Of a stretch of DNA of 61,318 nucleotides, positions 17,347 to 25,728 are shown in pieces. The stretch is from the NCBI GenBank assembly GCA_017619295.1, contig JAFZSQ010000070.1, positions 1-61,318 on the forward strand, written 5' to 3'. Source of the DNA: Lachnospiraceae bacterium. Its GTDB lineage: Bacteria > Bacillota > Clostridia > Lachnospirales > Lachnospiraceae. Every line of letters starts with the position of its first letter. Within the stretch, counting starts at the first letter, position 1. The notes below the pieces were generated by a model. The model had not been told where the DNA came from. It made no database searches and saw nothing but the letters and a program-made list of their open reading frames with translations. The position numbers were made by a program, and so were the translations under genes.

Positions 17347-19329
17347 TTATTCCGATTTAGCAGCTGCGGGTTTGGTCCAGGACATGAAATCACACTCGGG
17401 AGCACCGATGCAACCGTAGTATCTACGGCCTTTTCTCGTTTTTTTGATAACAATGTCTTTTCCGCATTTGGGGCATGCAATACCGGTTTTTTCAAAGTAA
17501 GGCTTGGTAAATCTGCACTCGGGGAAACCGGGACAAGCCAGGAATTTACCGTGGGGGCCGTACTTGTATACCATTTTTCTGCCACACACTTCACAGATTT
17601 CTTCTGATTCTTCGTCGGCAATTTTGACGCTTTCAAGTTCCTTCTCTGCTTTCTTAACCGCCTCATCAAGATCAGGATAGAAGTTGCTTACAACTCCCTT
17701 CCACTTAACGTTTCCGTCTCCGATTCCATCAAGAAGCATCTCCATGTTTGCTGTGAAATTCACATCCACAATGGAGGGGAACTCGTCTTTCATGATTTTA
17801 TTGACAACTTCACCAAGTTCGGTGGTGTAAATATTTCTGCCTTCCTTGGTTACGTAATGTCTTGCAAGAATTGTGGTGATAGTAGGGGCATATGTACTGG
17901 GTCTTCCGATTCCCATCTCTTCCAGAGTCTTTACAAGGCTTGCCTCCGTAAAGTGTGCGGGGGGCTGTGTAAAGTGCTGCTTGGGATCAAACTCCTTAAG
18001 TGTAAGCTTTGTATCCTTATCGATGGATTTGCTTAAGGTGTTTGTCTCCTCCTTGTCATCCTCGGAAACATACACTCTCATATATCCGTCAAAGATCTGC
18101 TTTGATGCCGCAAAACTGAATTTGTTCTCCTTAGCGGAAATCTTGACGGAAGTTGTCTCATATTTTGCCTCACTCATCTGGCTGGCTGCAAAGCGCTTCC
18201 AGATAAGCTGATAAAGTCTTAATAAGTCCTTGGGCAGGTTATCCTTAAGTGTAATGGGATCCCTGTTAAGGTCTGTAGGTCTGATGGCTTCATGGGCATC
18301 CTGAATCTTGTGGTCGTTCTTGCCCTTGTTCTCTCTTTCGGAAAGATACTCTTCTCCGAAGTTGGCCATGATATATTCTGCTGCTGCTTCCTTTGCCTCG
18401 TCGGAAACTCTTGTGGAATCTGTACGAAGGTAAGAAATAAGACCGATGGTGCCTTCTCCCTTAATCTCAACGCCTTCGTATAACTGCTGTGCAAGACGCA
18501 TGGTCTTCTGGGTTGAGAAATTGAGAGCCTTGCTGGCCTCCTGCTGCATTGTTGATGTTGTAAAAGGAAGGGGAGGCTTCTTGCTTCTCTCGCCCACCTT
18601 TACGCTGTCAACCTTAAACTCTGCTCCCTCAAGGGATTTAAGAATCTTTTTGAGCTGCGCTTCATTCTTGATTTCGCCCTTATCCTTGCCATTGCCTGTA
18701 TACTTTGCAACAATAGCCTTCTTGGTGCCGGGCATTGTAAGAAGGGCATCCAGTGTCCAGTACTCTTCGGGAACGAAAGCTGCCACCTCTTCTTCTCTGT
18801 CACAGATAAGTCTTAATGCCACAGACTGAACTCGTCCTGCACTTAAGCCTCTCTTAACCTTTGCCCAAAGCAAAGGGGAAATTCTGTATCCAACCATTCT
18901 GTCAAGAATTCTTCTTGTCTGCTGAGCATCTACAAGATTCATGTCGATGCTTCTTGCGTTCTTTAATGACTCCTTGACAGCATTCTTTGTAATTTCATTG
19001 AAGGTGATTCTATATACCTTCTTATCCGCAAGCTTTAAAGCCTCGGTTAAATGCCATGAAATTGCCTCTCCCTCTCTATCAGGGTCAGTTGCCAGATAAA
19101 TCTTGTCTGCCTTCTTGACTTCCTTCCTGAGAGCGGCAACCACGTCACCTTTTCCTCGTATTGTTATATATTTGGGCTCATAGTCATGCTCAACGTCTAC
19201 ACCGAGCTGACTCTTGGGGAGGTCTCTTACATGTCCGTTGCTGGCCATAACCTCATAGTTGGGCCCCAAAAATTTCTTGATTGTCTTCACCTTTGCAGGT
19301 GACTCTACAATTACTAAGTTTTTCGCCAT
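17347..19329 (-). CDS. topA: DNA topoisomerase I
   Basis: This type IA topoisomerase relaxes negative supercoils. It has the Toprim start (MAKNLVIVESPAKVKTIKKF), the acidic ATDPDREGEAISWH motif, the catalytic tyrosine in GLISYLRTDSTRVS (about residue 300), and two C-terminal four-cysteine zinc ribbons. The ribbons start CEVCGRKMVYKYG and CPKCGKDIVIKK. The length is 660 aa, slightly short of the usual size because only two zinc fingers are present. It has its own promoter and is divergent from yifB. The promoter spacing and the divergent layout are seen directly. Confidence 0.98.
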   Translation of the reverse strand: MAKNLVIVESPAKVKTIKKFLGPNYEVMASNGHVRDLPKSQLGVDVEHDYEPKYITIRGKGDVVAALRKEVKKADKIYLATDPDREGEAISWHLTEALKLADKKVYRITFNEITKNAVKESLKNARSIDMNLVDAQQTRRILDRMVGYRISPLLWAKVKRGLSAGRVQSVALRLICDREEEVAAFVPEEYWTLDALLTMPGTKKAIVAKYTGNGKDKGEIKNEAQLKKILKSLEGAEFKVDSVKVGERSKKPPLPFTTSTMQQEASKALNFSTQKTMRLAQQLYEGVEIKGEGTIGLISYLRTDSTRVSDEAKEAAAEYIMANFGEEYLSERENKGKNDHKIQDAHEAIRPTDLNRDPITLKDNLPKDLLRLYQLIWKRFAASQMSEAKYETTSVKISAKENKFSFAASKQIFDGYMRVYVSEDDKEETNTLSKSIDKDTKLTLKEFDPKQHFTQPPAHFTEASLVKTLEEMGIGRPSTYAPTITTILARHYVTKEGRNIYTTELGEVVNKIMKDEFPSIVDVNFTANMEMLLDGIGDGNVKWKGVVSNFYPDLDEAVKKAEKELESVKIADEESEEICEVCGRKMVYKYGPHGKFLACPGFPECRFTKPYFEKTGIACPKCGKDIVIKKTRKGRRYYGCIGAPECDFMSWTKPAAAKSE

Positions 19330-19374
19330 ATGTATTTCTTTGCCTCTTTACTTTAAAAGTCGATAACAGCACAC

Positions 19375-19403
19375 ACTATACAACATAATTCTTTGACACG
19401 CAA
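19375..19403 (-). promoter_or_regulatory. Putative sigma-A promoter of topA
   Basis: Leftward TTGCGT (19398-19403) and TATAGT (19375-19380) are separated by 17 bases, 46 bp before the topA ATG. Confidence 0.55.
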
Positions 19404-19517
19404 GACCTTTCTTTCTGAAAAATTATCTTTAAATCATTTTTAAGGCCTTCTAAATACAGATTTTATAAACATTTAATAATTATTTAGAGACGTTTTATTT
19501 TTTTATTGCATCCACTC

Positions 19518-19526
19518 TGCTATAAT
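19518..19526 (+). promoter_or_regulatory. Extended -10 promoter element for yifB-dprA
   Basis: TGCTATAAT (19518-19526) is a textbook extended -10 element, 72 bp before the yifB ATG. The -35 region is only a T-rich stretch. It drives the rightward pair and faces the topA promoter. Confidence 0.55.
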
Positions 19527-19597
19527 CTTCTTACATCTTAAATTTCTCGGAGGTTCATCCGTTTTTTCCATTTTTGAAACAATCGAAAGGAGTTTTT

Positions 19598-21139
19598 ATG
19601 ATTGTCAAAATTAAATCCGGTGCCATGCTTGGCGTGGAAATGGTTCCCGTGGACGTTGAAGTCGACGTTTCCAGAGGTCTGCCCAGGTTTGAACTGGTAG
19701 GATTTGCCAGCAGCGAATTGCGCGAGGCAAAAGAAAGGGTGAAAGTCGCCCTAAACAACTCAGATTTACCCATACCCGTATCCAAAATCACCGTAAACCT
19801 TTCTCCGGCCAATTTGCCCAAATCAGGTACCTCATATGACCTTCCTATAGCGGTTGGCATACTGGCCGCCTCGGAGTTCTTTGATTACGAAGCAACAAAG
19901 GACATATTTATGGCAGGTGAAGTTGGACTGGACGGTACCCTTAAAGGAGTCCCGGGAATCCTTCCAATGGTTTCCCAGGCAAGAAAGAAAGGGCTTAGGA
20001 AATTCCTGATTCCATACGAGAACAGAGAGGAAGCGGCTTTTGTCGAAGATATCGAAATAATACCTCTCAAGGATTTGAGGGAGGTTTTCCTCTATCTTTC
20101 AAATCCCGGGCGCTATGATTCAAAGTATCTGTTTGGAGAGGAAGCCGATTCAGATGCCAAAAAGTCCAAAGATGCAAGCCCCTCTGCCGACTTTATCGAC
20201 ATATACGGGCAGGAGACCGCCAAGCGCGCCGCCCTCATAAGCGCAGCAGGTTTCCACAATCTATTGATGGTAGGGCCTCCGGGAGCCGGCAAAACCATGA
20301 TTGCCAAGCGTATTTCCGGCATTCTCCCGCCGCTAACCAGAGAAGAATCCTTAGAAGTTTCTTCTATATATAGTGTGGCGGGACTTTTAAAAGAAGGGAA
20401 AGGCATATTGACCGAAAGGCCTTTCATCTCTCCCCACCACTCCATGTCCGATCAGGCTCTTATTGGCGGCGGCAGAATTCCAAAGCCCGGCGCCGTTTCC
20501 CTCTCCCATCGCTCCGTTCTTTTTCTCGACGAGCTCACCGAATTCAGACGTTCCACCTTAGACCTCCTAAGGCAACCCATGGAAGACAAATGCGTAACCA
20601 TCGCAAGAGCATACGGAAATTACACATACCCCACAAACTTTATGCTTGTGGCAGCCATGAACCCCTGTCCCTGCGGATACTATCCAGACAGAGAAAGGTG
20701 CCATTGCACGGAACCTGAGATTGCCAGATACCTTTCAAAAATTTCAGGACCCATTCTCGATCGAATCGATATGACGGTGGAGGTTTCAAGGCCTGAGGTT
20801 ACAACCATAGGAAAGGTTGGTGACGAGTCAAGCAAGGACCTTAGAGATAAGGTGGTAAAAGCCAGAGAAATCCAGAAAATCAGATACAGGGGCAAACCCT
20901 ACACTATGAACTCGGAGCTCTACGGCGAGGATCTTAATCTCTTTTGCAAGCTCGGAAAGCCCGAGAAGGATTTAATGAGCAAGGCCTTCGCTTCCCTTGG
21001 CTTAAGCATCAGGGCTTACCACAAGATAATAAAGCTTGCCAGAACCATTGCCGACATAGAGGAGTCAGAGGCAATAAACGTTTCGCACCTTGAGGAAGCA
21101 ATAAGCTACAGAACCATAAACAGAAAATATTGGAATTAA
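19598..21139 (+). CDS. yifB: YifB/ComM family Mg-chelatase-like AAA+ ATPase
   Basis: ComM-type proteins are AAA+ helicases that in naturally transformable bacteria promote branch migration during integration of taken-up DNA. Domains in order are an N-terminal ChlI/Lon-protease-like fold (MIVKIKSGAMLGVEMVPVDV onward), the AAA+ core with Walker A GPPGAGKTMIAKRI, Walker B VLFLDELTEF, the Cys-rich insert NPCPCGYYPDRERCHC, and a helical lid. AAAGGAG is spaced for the ATG at 19598; an upstream TTG at 19574 has no such support. It is 513 aa and is followed 15 bp later by dprA. Confidence 0.95.
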   Translation: MIVKIKSGAMLGVEMVPVDVEVDVSRGLPRFELVGFASSELREAKERVKVALNNSDLPIPVSKITVNLSPANLPKSGTSYDLPIAVGILAASEFFDYEATKDIFMAGEVGLDGTLKGVPGILPMVSQARKKGLRKFLIPYENREEAAFVEDIEIIPLKDLREVFLYLSNPGRYDSKYLFGEEADSDAKKSKDASPSADFIDIYGQETAKRAALISAAGFHNLLMVGPPGAGKTMIAKRISGILPPLTREESLEVSSIYSVAGLLKEGKGILTERPFISPHHSMSDQALIGGGRIPKPGAVSLSHRSVLFLDELTEFRRSTLDLLRQPMEDKCVTIARAYGNYTYPTNFMLVAAMNPCPCGYYPDRERCHCTEPEIARYLSKISGPILDRIDMTVEVSRPEVTTIGKVGDESSKDLRDKVVKAREIQKIRYRGKPYTMNSELYGEDLNLFCKLGKPEKDLMSKAFASLGLSIRAYHKIIKLARTIADIEESEAINVSHLEEAISYRTINRKYWN

Positions 21140-21154
21140 AGGAGAATATAACAA

Positions 21155-22297
21155 ATGGATAATTTAAGCAACGAACTGCCCTTTCACCTTTGGCTTTCGG
21201 AAGTATATATCAAAGATGAAAGCAAGATAAAACTTCTTACATATTTTGGTGAGCCCTCAAAGCTCTTCTTCGCCAAAGACGAGGAACTGAAAGCTCTTTT
21301 GGAAGTGGGATTTATAAGCGACAAGGAAGTTGAGAAACTTTTGATTGCCAAGAAGCAAAGCGACATCTACTCCCCCTACCTTGCCATGACCAAAAAAGGA
21401 ATCCGAATCCTTCCCCTGTGCTCCCCGGAATACCCGAAGAAATTAAAAAACATTCCGGGCCCTCCCGCCTATTTGTTTGTGGACGGTCTTTTGCCCCAGG
21501 CAGATAAAAAGTACGTGGCCATAATCGGCACAAGGGTTGCCAGCAGCTATGGACGAAAGGCGGCGGAATACTTCGGCTTCGAACTTGCCAGAAGAGGAAT
21601 CGGAATTATAAGCGGAATGGCCAGGGGAATTGACGGACTGGCCCAACGGGCAGCCATAAGGGCCGGAGGCCAGAGCTTTGGGATTCTCGGCTGTGGCGTC
21701 GATATCTGCTATCCCCTTCAGAATAGAGATTTATACGACTCACTTAAGGAAAAAGGCGGTTTAATCTCCCCTTTTGCTCCGGGGACGAAACCTCAGCCTT
21801 ATCTTTTCCCAGAAAGAAACAGGATAATAAGCGGGCTTTCCGATGCGGTTTTGGTGGCGGAAGCAAGACTGAAAAGTGGAAGCAAGATCACAGTTGACTT
21901 TGCTTTAGAGCAGGGGCGGGACGTTTTTGCCGTACCGGGAAGAATTACGGACCCTATGAGTACCGGCACCAATGATCTGATAAAGCAGGGAGCTTCAATA
22001 GCAGACAGCGTCGACACGGTTCTTGAGGCCCTTTTGGAAGAGGACTTTGCCAGAGGTCTTACCCCTGCAGAAAGGACGGAAAGAGCCCTTGAAATGCTTA
22101 GGGACGAGCTTCCCCACGAGCAGTTTGAAATCGTAAGTGTGCTTGATGATATGCCAAAAAGCCTTGATGACATATACAAAGAAGCCCGGAAGGAAAACCG
22201 AAATCTCACCGTGGGTAGACTTCGAAGTCTTCTTACCGAGCTTTGTATCGATGGATATGTAACTGATGAAGGCGGCGGTTTCGCCAGATGCTTTTAG
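21155..22297 (+). CDS. dprA: DNA-processing protein DprA (Smf)
   Basis: DprA protects incoming single-stranded DNA and loads RecA during transformation. The extended Rossmann fold carries IIGTRVASSYGRKAAEYFG, the phosphate-binding ISGMARGIDGLAQRAA and FGILGCGVDICYP, then LFPERNRIISGLSDAVLVAE. A winged-helix-like C-terminus completes the 380 residues. AAAGGAG precedes the ATG. Its TAG stop overlaps the pilT stop codon from the opposite strand by three bases of reading frame. DprA also occurs in bacteria not known to be transformable. Confidence 0.96.
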   Translation: MDNLSNELPFHLWLSEVYIKDESKIKLLTYFGEPSKLFFAKDEELKALLEVGFISDKEVEKLLIAKKQSDIYSPYLAMTKKGIRILPLCSPEYPKKLKNIPGPPAYLFVDGLLPQADKKYVAIIGTRVASSYGRKAAEYFGFELARRGIGIISGMARGIDGLAQRAAIRAGGQSFGILGCGVDICYPLQNRDLYDSLKEKGGLISPFAPGTKPQPYLFPERNRIISGLSDAVLVAEARLKSGSKITVDFALEQGRDVFAVPGRITDPMSTGTNDLIKQGASIADSVDTVLEALLEEDFARGLTPAERTERALEMLRDELPHEQFEIVSVLDDMPKSLDDIYKEARKENRNLTVGRLRSLLTELCIDGYVTDEGGGFARCF

Positions 22298-23343
22298 AGC
22301 TTCATCGCCATGGCATCAGGATCCTGAGCGAACTGTAATGCCACGTCCTTTGTAATAATCTGTGACTGATATAACTGAAGGATTGCCTCATCCATTGTAA
22401 TCATGCCGAGCTTTCTGTTGGTCTGCATAACGGTTGCAAGCTGGTGAGCCTTTCCTTCTCTTATCAGGTTACGTACAGCATGGTTGGCAATCATTACCTC
22501 AAATGCTGCGCTACGTCCCTTGCCGTCAGCCTCAGGAAGGAGCTGCTGTGAAACTACAGCCTCAAGTACGTTTGCAAACTGTACTCTTACCTGGGTCTGC
22601 TGGTGAGGAGGGAATACGTCGATAATACGGTCAACGGTACTTGCCGCACCGATTGTATGTAAGGTTGAAAGAACAAGGTGACCGGTCTCAGCCGCTGTGA
22701 TTGCAACGGAGATGGTCTCGAAGTCACGCATCTCACCTACAAGGATAACGTCGGGATCTTCACGGAGGGCTGCTCTTAAAGCTGATGCGTAGCTTCCGGA
22801 GTCAAGTCCGATTTCTCTCTGGTTAACCATTGATTTGTTATGAGAGTGAAGGAACTCGATGGGATCCTCCAGTGTAATAACGTGAGCCTCTCTGTTCTGG
22901 TTAATCTTATCTATGATAGCTGCAAGTGTTGTGGACTTACCACTACCTGTGGGACCTGTAACAAGTACCAGTCCTCTTTTCTTCTTATATAAGTCGATTA
23001 CCGCCTCAGGAAGGTGCAGTTCCTCAGGTGAAGGAATTCTTGTTCCTACAAGACGGAAAGCCATTGCAACAGAGCCTCTCTGCTTGTAAGCATTTACTCT
23101 GTAACGGCCAAGTTCGGGAATGGAGAATGACATATCGTATTCTCCTCTCTCCTCAAATATCTCTCTCTGATTGGGCTTCATTACCTCAAGCACAATCTCA
23201 AGAGTGTTGGGTGGCAACATCTTGGGATGATTATCCATGGTGATAAGTTTGCCGTCCACTCTCATTTTGGGTGGAACACCAACAGTAATGTGTACGTCAG
23301 AAGCCCCTGCCTCTTTGGCTTCTCTTAAAATTTCTTCGATCAA
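22294..23343 (-). CDS. pilT: Type IV pilus retraction ATPase PilT
   Basis: PilT is a hexameric secretion-superfamily ATPase that depolymerises type IV pili, powering twitching and DNA uptake. It has Walker A GPTGSGKSTTLAAI, the Asp box (IEFLHSHN region), Walker B-type DPDVILVGEMRD, the His box AAETGHLVLSTLHT, and the late AIRNLIREGK-type motif (here AVRNLIREGKAHQ). The length of 349 aa is standard. It starts with TTG at 23343 behind AGGGGG. It follows the HD-GYP-like gene by 12 bp, so the two are probably co-transcribed. No other pilus gene is in the window. Confidence 0.96.
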   Translation of the reverse strand: MIEEILREAKEAGASDVHITVGVPPKMRVDGKLITMDNHPKMLPPNTLEIVLEVMKPNQREIFEERGEYDMSFSIPELGRYRVNAYKQRGSVAMAFRLVGTRIPSPEELHLPEAVIDLYKKKRGLVLVTGPTGSGKSTTLAAIIDKINQNREAHVITLEDPIEFLHSHNKSMVNQREIGLDSGSYASALRAALREDPDVILVGEMRDFETISVAITAAETGHLVLSTLHTIGAASTVDRIIDVFPPHQQTQVRVQFANVLEAVVSQQLLPEADGKGRSAAFEVMIANHAVRNLIREGKAHQLATVMQTNRKLGMITMDEAILQLYQSQIITKDVALQFAQDPDAMAMKL

Positions 23344-23355
23344 AGCTCAAACCCC

Positions 23356-24501
23356 CTAAAGAATTTCAAAGATATCCGCGGATTCATATGCCTCCTCAGG
23401 CTTAAGATATCCGCACTCAATAAGAGTATCTGTGTCAAAAATGTACCTGTTGTCCAGGGTCTTCATAACATCGTTAATCCAAATGTTGTTGGAAACATTG
23501 TCGTCTGAAAGATCCAGAACCTGATTGTTGTCAAAGCAAAGAATGAGCGGTCTGAAAATGTCAGCTCTGTTCTCTCTGATTACGACACCTTTCTCGCCGT
23601 TGTTGAGTACCACGCACACTCCCGGGAATAGAACGTTTATGGCAGCCAAAAGCGCATTGACAACAGAAGGATCAAAGAAGTGGTCCTCGGCCAGCATGTA
23701 ATGGAAGGCCTTAATCTCACTCTCGGGTTCCTTGTCAAGCTGCATGGCGGTAAGGGAATCGTACTTTCCTGCTACCGCAAGAATCTTTGCTCCGATGGAA
23801 AACTTTGAAAGGTCTGTGTTGATATCACCGACTCTGTAGGCTTCAAGAATCGTGTGGCTCTGCTCACAGATTCTTCTTACATCTGCACCATTGGGAAGGG
23901 CCTGGTGAATAACACTGAAAGCATCCTTCTCAAACATGTTAAGCCTTCTGTAGCCGGCATCGTCAAGCTCATCGCAATCGGCGATGTCATCAACCACATC
24001 AAGTTTTCCCATATCGTGGATGAGGGCTGCTGTAATAGTTGTAAGCTGCTCCTCAACCTTTATATTCATAACGCGTGTTATTAACGCGCAAAGAATCGCA
24101 ACATTAAGAGAATGTCTGTAGGTATAATTCTCTCTGCTTCGCAAGTTCTGATGGAAAGTAATCTTCTTATTCAGGTTAGCGTAATTCTTGATAATCATCG
24201 AAGCGATGGTTTGAATCTTGGCTGCGCGTCCTGTCTGTTTTATCCTCTTAAGCTCCTCCTCAAGTGAAAAGCTCATCATGGTCTGGAATCTTTCAAACTC
24301 CAAATCTTCCTGACTCATGGGAGGAACAGGTTCCGCAGGCTCAAGAATATAGATGCCAAGTAAACCAAAGTTCTCGATACTGCTTATGGCCTGCTCGGTA
24401 ACTTTGGAATTTCTCTCGTACAAGAGTACTCCGTTCTTATTGTATATGGGTCTGGCCAGCCTCATCCCCGTCTTGATTTCTCTGGTCTTTACGAATTTCA
24501 T
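23356..24501 (-). CDS. HD-GYP-related domain protein (degenerate GYP motif)
   Basis: HD-GYP proteins hydrolyse cyclic di-GMP. This 381-residue protein has an N-terminal region like those preceding HD-GYP domains (MKFVKTREIKTGMRLARPIY), the conserved RHSLNVAIL histidine, and the HD motif ALIHDMGKLD (about residue 185). Where HHExxDGxGYP is expected there is CEQSHTILEAYRVGD, so the signature is lost, though further conserved parts (KILAVAGKYDSLTA) remain. A c-di-GMP phosphodiesterase or a non-catalytic sensor are both possible. GGAAGAGGG supports the start at 24501 over an upstream in-frame ATG. It lies upstream of pilT. Confidence 0.85.
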   Translation of the reverse strand: MKFVKTREIKTGMRLARPIYNKNGVLLYERNSKVTEQAISSIENFGLLGIYILEPAEPVPPMSQEDLEFERFQTMMSFSLEEELKRIKQTGRAAKIQTIASMIIKNYANLNKKITFHQNLRSRENYTYRHSLNVAILCALITRVMNIKVEEQLTTITAALIHDMGKLDVVDDIADCDELDDAGYRRLNMFEKDAFSVIHQALPNGADVRRICEQSHTILEAYRVGDINTDLSKFSIGAKILAVAGKYDSLTAMQLDKEPESEIKAFHYMLAEDHFFDPSVVNALLAAINVLFPGVCVVLNNGEKGVVIRENRADIFRPLILCFDNNQVLDLSDDNVSNNIWINDVMKTLDNRYIFDTDTLIECGYLKPEEAYESADIFEIL

Positions 24502-24548
24502 GTAACCCTCTTCCCTGTGCCCTAAGGCACCTATGATATACAATATAT

Positions 24549-24577
24549 AGTATACGCTTTATTTAATTAACGTACAA
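24549..24577 (-). promoter_or_regulatory. Putative sigma-A promoter of the HD-GYP-like gene and pilT
   Basis: Leftward TTGTAC (24572-24577) and TATACT (24549-24554) are separated by 17 bases, 47 bp before the start codon. A small GTGCC/GGCAC hairpin lies in the leader. Confidence 0.6.
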
Positions 24578-24591
24578 GTGTTTTCTTTATA

Positions 24592-25719
24592 CTAGAACTG
24601 TGCGAAAACATAGTTTGACACGTCAAGTCCTCTGTCAGTAAGGTATACTTTATCCCCTTCAGATACCAGAAGTCCCTCATTTACGCCCTTTTCCAAAACC
24701 TTGCCATAAACCTCTTCCAAATCTTTGCCAAAATATTTTGCAAAATATTTTTTTGAGACACCCTCCGTGAGCCTTAATCCCAAGATCATAAACTCCTGCA
24801 TCTCATCGGACTTGCTTAAGGTCTCCTCATCCATGTATTCCGCCACTCCTCCGGCCTCGTTGTACATAACGAACTCGGAGGTGTTTTTAAATCTCTTATT
24901 TCCGATAAGAGAAGCTGCTCCAAGGCCAAGGCCCAGATAATCTCCCCTTCTCCAGTACACCTTATTGTGCCTGCATTCATGGCCCTCTTTTGAGTAATTG
25001 GATATCTCATATCTGTGATAGCCGTTCTCTGCCAGCACTTCCTTGGTCAAAACGTAAAGTTCTCTGTCCAACTCCTCATGGTCTTCATCGGTAATAAGAT
25101 ACCTGTAATCCTCGTAAAAAGCAGTCCCCGGCTCAATAATAAGGCTGTAAGCCGAGATGTGCTCCGGGTTAAGAGCGCAGACTTCATTAAGCGTATAAAG
25201 ATAATCTTCCTTCTTCTGCCCGGGTATTGCCGAGATTAAATCTACATTTATATCATCAAATCCCGCCGCTCTGGCAGCCTCAAAAGTCACCTTAAAGTCC
25301 TTGTAGGTGTGAATCCTTCCAAGAAGCTTTAACTCCTTATCAACCGCCGACTGAAGCCCGATGCTTAGCCTGTTTATTCCAAGGTTTCTGTAGGCCTCGA
25401 ATGTAGACTTGTCCCACACCGTTCCCGGGTTTACTTCAATGGAGATTTCGCAGTTTTTTGCCAGATTATAAGAGGATTTAATTTTTGTAAAAAGCCGCGT
25501 AAGCTCCTCTATCGTAAGGATTGAGGGTGTTCCGCCCCCGAAGAAAATGCTGATGACTTCCCTATCCTTGTAATCCTCACTTCTTGCCTCAATCTCGTAG
25601 CCCAAAGCAAGCAAATACTGCTCCCGGGCAGCTTTGGTCGCGGGAGCAGATAAAAAATCGCAATATAAGCACTTCTTTACACAAAAAGGGATATGTATAT
25701 AGAGACTTAATTCTTTCAT
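24592..25719 (-). CDS. hemW: Radical SAM heme chaperone HemW
   Basis: HemW is a radical SAM protein related to coproporphyrinogen dehydrogenase HemN that binds and transfers heme. The cluster motif is C13-x3-C17-x2-C20 in HIPFCVKKCLYCDF. Absence of the extra cysteine after that motif favours HemW over HemN. The EVNPGTVWDKSTFEAYRNLG and GLGLGAASLIGNKRFKNTS regions and a C-terminal winged-helix HemN_C domain complete 375 residues. It follows lepA by 9 bp, a common pairing in Firmicutes. Confidence 0.93.
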   Translation of the reverse strand: MKELSLYIHIPFCVKKCLYCDFLSAPATKAAREQYLLALGYEIEARSEDYKDREVISIFFGGGTPSILTIEELTRLFTKIKSSYNLAKNCEISIEVNPGTVWDKSTFEAYRNLGINRLSIGLQSAVDKELKLLGRIHTYKDFKVTFEAARAAGFDDINVDLISAIPGQKKEDYLYTLNEVCALNPEHISAYSLIIEPGTAFYEDYRYLITDEDHEELDRELYVLTKEVLAENGYHRYEISNYSKEGHECRHNKVYWRRGDYLGLGLGAASLIGNKRFKNTSEFVMYNEAGGVAEYMDEETLSKSDEMQEFMILGLRLTEGVSKKYFAKYFGKDLEEVYGKVLEKGVNEGLLVSEGDKVYLTDRGLDVSNYVFAQF

Positions 25720-25728
25720 TGTTTGTAC

